Shown: positions 56,750-61,623 of the stretch, one piece after another
Numbering within the stretch: the stretch's first letter is position 1
Layout: the number at the start of each line of letters is the position of its first letter
From: Phycisphaerales bacterium
Lineage (GTDB): Bacteria > Planctomycetota > Phycisphaerae > Phycisphaerales > UBA1924
NCBI GenBank assembly: GCA_905339235.1
Contig: CAJPFG010000020.1
Location: forward strand, 1-61,623
Reading direction: 5' to 3'
DNA length: 61,623 nucleotides
Translations under genes and position numbers: made by a program
Notes under the pieces: model-generated
The model's database searches: none
Seen by the model: only the letters and a program-made list of their open reading frames with translations
What the model was told of the DNA's origin: nothing

Positions 56750-59332
56750 CTACTTCGCCGGTGCGTCCGCGGTCAGTTTCTTCAGCGCTTCGAGCCGCTT
56801 TTTGTGCTGCTCCACGTCGGGCTCGAGCATCATGAGCGAGCGGATGTGCCGTTCGGCCGCGGCGTAGTCCTTGCGCACCAGCGCCACCGTGGCCGCGAAC
56901 TCCCGGATCTTGGGGTCGTAGGGCGAGATCTGCGTGGCGCGGTCGGCCTTGGCGCTCGCCTTATCGAGAATCTTCATGGCGAGGTAGCGTCGCGCGAGTT
57001 CTACGGCGTATCCGGGCGTGCTCTGCTCGCGGGCATCGAGGTATTCCAGGTGCGGGATCGCCGCGGCCGGCCCTTTGTCGGGATCGCCGTTGGCCAGGTA
57101 CATCGCCGCCATGAGTTTGTGCGGGAGGGGGTCCACGGGGCGCACCGCCGCGTACCGCTCGCAGAGGTCCGCGTCGTCCCTGGTGATCTGGCCGCGCTCG
57201 GAGAGGGCTTCGACCGCCAGTTCCAGCACGAAGGGATTGTCGGGCCGCTCCTCCATCCACTTCTTGAGGAGCGCGGGCGTCACCTTTTCTTCGCTCTCCA
57301 GCGAGAGGAGTGTGGGGATGTTCGGCGTGTCGTCGGTCGCGGCCATGCCCCAGGACACGACCTGCTTCCGAGCCCATTCCTTGAACTCCGCGAGGAACTG
57401 CTCGCGCGACACCCCAAGCACGGACTGGAACGCACCGGCCTCGCGCTCGCCGGTCGCGTAGCGGTCCATCAGGTCCAGGGGCGCCCTCGCGCCCCATTTG
57501 TCGACGATGTACTCGTACATCCAATGGCCCTGCGCGTACGCCAGCGGCCGGTCGGTCGGCCGACGGGGGCGCACAAAGCCGGCGTTGATGGAATCGAGGT
57601 CGAAGAGTTTGTCGTTCTCGAGCGCGGCGGTGATCAGTTCCACCGTGGTGTACGCCCGGGGCGAGTCCTCCAGGTACACGGCGGAGGCCTCGGTGAACCA
57701 GTGGGGCAGGCGGTTCCTGGTGCGGGAGAGCGTAACGGTGTGGGTGTACTCGTGCTGGACGACGCGGGCCCAGTCGTACGCGCCCACCTTGTGCCCCGCG
57801 CCGCTCCGGGGCGCCTCCATCGCGATGACCGGCCCCGTGGCCGCGGCGATGGTGTGCAGTTGGGGCAGCCCGGTGATGCGCACGCTGAACCAATGGTGGT
57901 CGGGGTACAACTCGACCACGGTCTTGTGCGCGGGCTTGTGGTCGATGCCACCCGGCCCGTCGCCGGTCACGCGTGTGAAGATCCGCTCGAGCGTGGGGAG
58001 CATCTCGTTGGCGAGGATCTCATCGTCGCCGGGCTTGAAGCGGACGATGAAGTGGGCGCTCTCCGCGGACGCGTAGGTGCGCAGTTCCCGAAGAAGCGTG
58101 AGGCTGTTCGCGGCGCGGACGTTGTACTTGTCGAGTTGCTCGGCGCGCTCCAGCGCCGTGCGTGCGGCGTCGTCCCGGCCGGCTTGAAGTTCGGACAGGC
58201 CCAGTTCCACAACCGGCTCGGCCCAGTTCGGCGCCCGCTCGACCGCGGTGCGAAGGTACCGGGCGGCCTCGTCGTACTGACGCGCCGACGCCATCGCGCG
58301 GCCCGTCGCCAGGAATCCCGCGGGTGACTGCGGGGACAACTCGTCCAACTCGCCCAGCCGCGAGTCCGACGCGGCAAAGTCGAATCGCGTCGCCGCCGAC
58401 GCGGCCCACGCCGCCCGAAGCCCGCGATGCCCGGGGTATTTCTCCAGCAGCGGCTTGATCACGCCTTCCGCCGCTTCGCCCTCGTTCTGCCGGATACGAG
58501 CGTGGGCGCGCACCAGGGTCGAATCCGGCGTCGGCCCGCCGGCCAGTTCATCCAGGCGCTTGGCGATCTGCTCGGCGCGGGGGAAGTCGTACCCGTCCAC
58601 GGCCGCGCGGCCCAGCAGCGCCCACGCCTCCGCGCAACTTGGATTCAGCGTGAGGACCTTTTCCAGCGCCTGGCCCACGTCGCTGTACTTGTCCTTCTCG
58701 TACAGGAGGCAGGCCTCGGCGAGATTCACTCGCCACGAAAGGCGGTCGAGTTGATCCCGGGCCCGACCGAGGGCGTTGAGCATTCCCTGGTACCCGACGA
58801 CACGTTCGCCCTCCGGGCCTCGGACGCGCGCGAGGATCAGCATCGCGCGGGCCGCGTCGCTGACCTCGTCGGCGTCCTGGGACTCCGTGAGTTTGGATGC
58901 GATGGCATCGATTTCCTTGAGCGCTTCGCTGACGCGTCCCAGATCCACGAGCGCCTCGGCGCGAAGCCGCACCGCCCGCGTATTCTCGCGGCCGGCGAGG
59001 AGGTCGAGCACCTTCGCGGGTTCGCCTCGCCGAAGCCGGGCCTCGGCGCGGTCTTCAAGGTCAACGGCGTCGTCGTCGAAGACCGAGTCGTCGAGCGCGC
59101 CCCGCGTGAGCGCGGCCATGGCGCGGGACGGCGCGTCCGCGAGGTCCGCCTCCTCCCAAAGCCCATGCCGCACGCGGATTCGGTGCTTCTCATCCTCGGT
59201 CAGGTACGCCTGGCCCAGCAGGGCCTTGAGGGCCGGGGAAGGGTCGGGCGCGGGGAACGCCTCTTCATCCTGGGCCCAAGCGCGGGAACTCGCCGCGAAC
59301 GCGGTCAGCAGAATCAGCAGCCGGATTCGCAT
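56750..59332 (-). CDS. Exported TPR protein with gluzincin-type peptidase domain
   Basis: 860 residues from the ATG at 59332 (GGGAGG 9 bases upstream). A signal peptide ends AWAQ. Residues about 60-410 are TPR repeats (LEKVLTLNPSCAEAWALLGR, YLRTAVERAPNWAEPVVELG). A peptidase-MA-like domain follows with HEYTH and a downstream Glu in LPHWFTEASAVYLE, the zinc ligands of gluzincins. More TPRs close the protein (IPHLEYLDAREQSTPGYAVE). Active zinc site is intact, so a secreted metalloprotease is likely; substrate unknown. Confidence 0.88.
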   Translation of the reverse strand: MRIRLLILLTAFAASSRAWAQDEEAFPAPDPSPALKALLGQAYLTEDEKHRIRVRHGLWEEADLADAPSRAMAALTRGALDDSVFDDDAVDLEDRAEARLRRGEPAKVLDLLAGRENTRAVRLRAEALVDLGRVSEALKEIDAIASKLTESQDADEVSDAARAMLILARVRGPEGERVVGYQGMLNALGRARDQLDRLSWRVNLAEACLLYEKDKYSDVGQALEKVLTLNPSCAEAWALLGRAAVDGYDFPRAEQIAKRLDELAGGPTPDSTLVRAHARIRQNEGEAAEGVIKPLLEKYPGHRGLRAAWAASAATRFDFAASDSRLGELDELSPQSPAGFLATGRAMASARQYDEAARYLRTAVERAPNWAEPVVELGLSELQAGRDDAARTALERAEQLDKYNVRAANSLTLLRELRTYASAESAHFIVRFKPGDDEILANEMLPTLERIFTRVTGDGPGGIDHKPAHKTVVELYPDHHWFSVRITGLPQLHTIAAATGPVIAMEAPRSGAGHKVGAYDWARVVQHEYTHTVTLSRTRNRLPHWFTEASAVYLEDSPRAYTTVELITAALENDKLFDLDSINAGFVRPRRPTDRPLAYAQGHWMYEYIVDKWGARAPLDLMDRYATGEREAGAFQSVLGVSREQFLAEFKEWARKQVVSWGMAATDDTPNIPTLLSLESEEKVTPALLKKWMEERPDNPFVLELAVEALSERGQITRDDADLCERYAAVRPVDPLPHKLMAAMYLANGDPDKGPAAAIPHLEYLDAREQSTPGYAVELARRYLAMKILDKASAKADRATQISPYDPKIREFAATVALVRKDYAAAERHIRSLMMLEPDVEQHKKRLEALKKLTADAPAK

Positions 59333-59470
59333 TCGCACGGCCTCCCTGCCAGTCTTCGGTACGCAACGCTCACGCATCAAGCCTCAACACACTTATCGGT
59401 TATCCGGGCCTGAAGTTCAGCCGCGGCAGGCCACTTTCGCGCCGCGCCGCCGCCTCTCGCGTGGTGGGGC

Positions 59471-60373
59471 TCACTTCTCCGGCGTCATTTCCCGCACCTG
59501 CACGTTCCACCCGTCTTCGGCCTTCGGGGACGTGGTGTCCAGCACTTCGGTTGGAACCGATTCGTTCAGCGCCACGTTGATCATCTGCACGAGCGAGACA
59601 TCCCCCGCGCGGTTCATGGTCCTCGCCAGGCGCGGCAGCCACGCCCCGCCCGCGTCGCGTTTGTACCACAGGCGGATCTCGTGCAACTCTTCGGTGGACT
59701 TCAGTTCCGGCCGGATCGTCAACTTCAACTGGCAGGCGCCTTTCACGAACTCCAGCAGCGCGGGGGTTTCCTTCTCGTCGTTCGCTTCCAGGCCCTGGGC
59801 GCCGGGCAACAGCGCGGCCTCGTACCGCGCGAGCATGTCGGCCTTCTTCTGCCCCACCGGCAGGGGGAAAGGCCCCTGCCCGACGCGGAGGGCGTCGAAG
59901 TTGCGGCCCGGCCGCGCGATCTGTGTCTTGGTGAACTCCTTCTTCGCGGGCCGGCGCTCGACAAGCCACTGACCATCAAAGATCACCTCGTAGACCTCGT
60001 TCTCGAGTCGCTTGCCGATCTGCAGGCTGGTGAAGCGAATCCCGAACTTGCGGTCCCGCACCCCGGCGACGATGGCGCCGGAATCCTGGTAGTACACCTT
60101 TCCTACGCGGATCTGGCGGTCGCCCTGGATCTCAAAGACCCGGTCGTACTTGATGTCGGCGACGAGCGAACGCAGTTTCGCGTCGGCCCTTTCGAGTTCG
60201 TCGAGGAGTTGGTCGGCGGTGGTGATATCCGGAGTCGCCGCGTCGGCAGGCGCCGGATTCGCCGGGGGGGGCGTCTGCTCCACCGGCGCGGGACTTGGCG
60301 TGGGCGCTTCGGCCTGCGGCGCGGGCTGGCACGCGACCAGGATCAGGGAGACGACACAGAGCAGCGGGGGCAT
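59471..60373 (-). CDS. Lipoprotein with LolA/LolB-like domain
   Basis: 300 residues; lipobox LVAC (Cys15). A Pro/Ala-rich linker precedes a beta-barrel-like domain: ADQLLDELERADAKLRSLVA, VADIKYDRVFEIQGDRQIR, VYYQDSGAIVAG, GQWLVERRPAKKEFTKTQIA, LKLTIRPELKSTEELHEIRL. The strand pattern resembles outer-membrane lipoprotein sorting proteins, which bind lipid in a hydrophobic groove. The match is by fold pattern only. It lies 139 bases upstream of the TPR-peptidase on the same strand and may be co-transcribed. Confidence 0.7.
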   Translation of the reverse strand: MPPLLCVVSLILVACQPAPQAEAPTPSPAPVEQTPPPANPAPADAATPDITTADQLLDELERADAKLRSLVADIKYDRVFEIQGDRQIRVGKVYYQDSGAIVAGVRDRKFGIRFTSLQIGKRLENEVYEVIFDGQWLVERRPAKKEFTKTQIARPGRNFDALRVGQGPFPLPVGQKKADMLARYEAALLPGAQGLEANDEKETPALLEFVKGACQLKLTIRPELKSTEELHEIRLWYKRDAGGAWLPRLARTMNRAGDVSLVQMINVALNESVPTEVLDTTSPKAEDGWNVQVREMTPEK

Positions 60374-60413
60374 GGGCGATCCTATCAGCACGCGGGAAGG
60401 GGCCGGTTACGGG

Positions 60414-60806
60414 TTAGACGGGCCGGGAAGCGGAAAGGTTCCGATGACGGGACGCCGGTTTGCAACCGCGATTCCGGTGGTTGCCCACGGCCTCCTGGAA
60501 CATCCGGGCGTAGATGGAGACGCGCCTGCCGGACCACCGGCCGGCGGTGATCAGTTCGACGAGGTGGCGACGATGCCGTGAGTTGCCGGAGTCGTTCACG
60601 CCGCAGACGACGGTTCGGCAGCGGCCGTCGATGATGTCGCGGAGCATGTCCTGCCCCCACATGATGCGGATGCGCTCGCGGGCCGAGACGCTGCGGCCCT
60701 CGCCGGGGAGGAGCGTGCCGCGGTCGGGGAACAGATCGGACTTGAAGAGGCTCTCGGCTTCGTCCTCGTAGAGGCGGAGGGAGGGGATGGGCTTGGTAGT
60801 GGTCAT
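60414..60806 (-). CDS. Hypothetical protein, 130 aa
   Basis: Soluble and basic. The core CRTVVCGVNDSGNSRHRRHL and GRRVSIYARMFQEAVGNHRN look ordered; the last 20 residues are Arg/Ser-rich. No family recognised. Start ATG at 60806, chosen because the frame upstream looks uncharacteristic. Transcribed toward the lipoprotein gene, 40 bases away. Confidence 0.55.
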   Translation of the reverse strand: MTTTKPIPSLRLYEDEAESLFKSDLFPDRGTLLPGEGRSVSARERIRIMWGQDMLRDIIDGRCRTVVCGVNDSGNSRHRRHLVELITAGRWSGRRVSIYARMFQEAVGNHRNRGCKPASRHRNLSASRPV

Positions 60807-60893
60807 GGCGGGCCCCTGGCTCGCGGTAAGTCTATCGAGAGCGAGGAGCACTCATCTGCACGCCCTGTTGAGAGGCTGCGGATGGGTTCGGGA

Positions 60894-61623
60894 TCAGGTT
60901 CGGCCCGCGGCCGAAATGAGGGAGGCTGGTGCGCGGGGTTGAGAGGGGCGGTGGGTTCGGAGGATTGGTTCGGCCGCGGCGGAGGGGAGTGTGACGCCGC
61001 TGAACTCGACGGGCGAGGCCTGGACGCGTGCGACGACTGGCTCCGGCGGACGCAGCGCGGTGGGGATGAGGAGCGATGGGCGGCTGGATGGAGAGGCGGG
61101 CGACTCCGGCGTTGGGGTGCTCTGCCGGTCGTCGGGTGCCGCCTGAGGCAGGGGCGCTTCGGGGCCGGCGTTGGATCGCGGCGAGGTGTTGGGGGGTGGC
61201 GCGGATTGGGCGAAGGACTGGATGAGTTGGTCGATATCGGGCGCGCCGGTTTGGGCGTGGGGGGCACGGGGGCGTTGGGCGGCGCGCGGCCGGCTTTCGG
61301 CGCGAGGTCTGGCTCCGGGCTCGAAGAACTCGAAGCGGGTGAGGCGGAAGATGAGGTTGGAGTTTTTGCGGAGCGACTCGACGAGGCGGCGGCGGAACTC
61401 GAGAATGCCGAGTTGGCAGTTCGGGAAGGAGGGTGAAGCGGAGTCGGTTCGCTGCGGGATGGCGGGTGGGGCCGCGGCGAGCAGGGTGGTGGATTCGCGG
61501 AGGGCGGTGACGATGCCGGCGAGGGCGGCGTCGGCGTGGTTGGCGGCGTGGAAGCGGGTGATGAAGGCCGCGGTTTTTGCCTGGGCGATCAGTCGGGACT
61601 GGACGGCTTCGGAACCGATCCAA
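60894..61623 (-). CDS. Hypothetical protein, 5' part outside window
   Basis: This frame is open from the right edge to the TGA at 60894 (about 242 codons). The visible N-terminal part is helical (EAVQSRLIAQAKTAAFITRF, LEFRRRLVESLRKNSNLIFR). The remainder is Pro/Ala/Ser-rich and ends VEFSGVTLPSAAAEP. It has no recognised domain. Codon usage (G/C at third positions) and residue order support it over the Arg/Pro-rich frame beside it. Its start lies beyond 61623. Confidence 0.55.
   Translation of the reverse strand, partial: WIGSEAVQSRLIAQAKTAAFITRFHAANHADAALAGIVTALRESTTLLAAAPPAIPQRTDSASPSFPNCQLGILEFRRRLVESLRKNSNLIFRLTRFEFFEPGARPRAESRPRAAQRPRAPHAQTGAPDIDQLIQSFAQSAPPPNTSPRSNAGPEAPLPQAAPDDRQSTPTPESPASPSSRPSLLIPTALRPPEPVVARVQASPVEFSGVTLPSAAAEPILRTHRPSQPRAPASLISAAGRT

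Noticed and set aside
60832..61623. 263-aa Arg/Pro-rich minus-strand frame at the right edge
   Set aside because: The neighbouring frame (60894-61623) has ordered helices and normal composition; this one is its shadow.

Overview
The window is high-GC bacterial chromosome that reads as a planctomycete, most likely of the class Phycisphaerae (inference). The grounds are a secreted repeat protein ending in paired Asp/Asn-rich dockerin-like loops, orphan pilin-like proteins with the FTLIE-type N-terminus, small membrane proteins carrying a C-x2-C-x12-C-x2-C ribbon, and a long DUF58/BatA/VWA cluster flanked by squalene-cyclase-repeat proteins. Housekeeping genes present are ftsK, glmS, secG, yicC, tpiA, pckA, gyrB, rarA, a 5-formyl-THF cyclo-ligase gene and tRNA-His(GTG). 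No rRNA, CRISPR array, transposase or integrase is visible.

Bases 1 to about 1730 look foreign. A ParB-like/DNA adenine methyltransferase fusion runs off the left edge, preceded by small orphan ORFs, a minus-strand terminator and a strong inverted repeat. The foreign stretch ends abruptly inside a comM gene (1728-2459) that keeps only its N-terminal domain and loses similarity just before the Walker A motif. This is best explained as one end of an element inserted in comM.

Bases 2574-24291 hold a mixed core region: ftsK, a dockerin-bearing repeat protein, a secreted protein of unknown family, glmS followed by an endonuclease/phosphatase-fold protein flanked by two ribbon proteins, a GNAT acetyltransferase, a TolC-like lipoprotein, a GH35-like protein with altered catalytic residues, an HD hydrolase, a PDZ protein, yicC-secG, an FMN reductase and a glycosyltransferase.

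Bases 24377-38492 are one plus-strand run of eight genes, several with overlapping stop and start codons. They encode two cyclase-fold repeat proteins, DUF58, a BatA-like protein, a VWA/GATase-like membrane protein, a 1261-residue membrane coiled-coil protein, a Gln-rich secreted protein and a secreted protein of unknown family. This looks like a cell-envelope system of unknown function.

Bases 38495-61623 contain tpiA, two orphan pilin-like genes, a CoA-transferase, pckA, tRNA-His, two tandem PilZ plus pseudo-receiver paralogs downstream of gyrB, a three-gene unit of a Cys-rich small protein, a membrane protein and a MauE-like protein, an L,D-transpeptidase, cyclo-ligase and rarA run, an acyltransferase, a TPR/metallopeptidase-like protein, a lipoprotein, and a hypothetical gene cut by the right edge. 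The strongest candidates for undescribed biology are the tandem PilZ/pseudo-receiver proteins, the Cys-rich peptide/MauE unit, the eight-gene envelope cluster, the disrupted comM boundary and the GH35 variant. All functions are read from sequence by eye; no database search was run.
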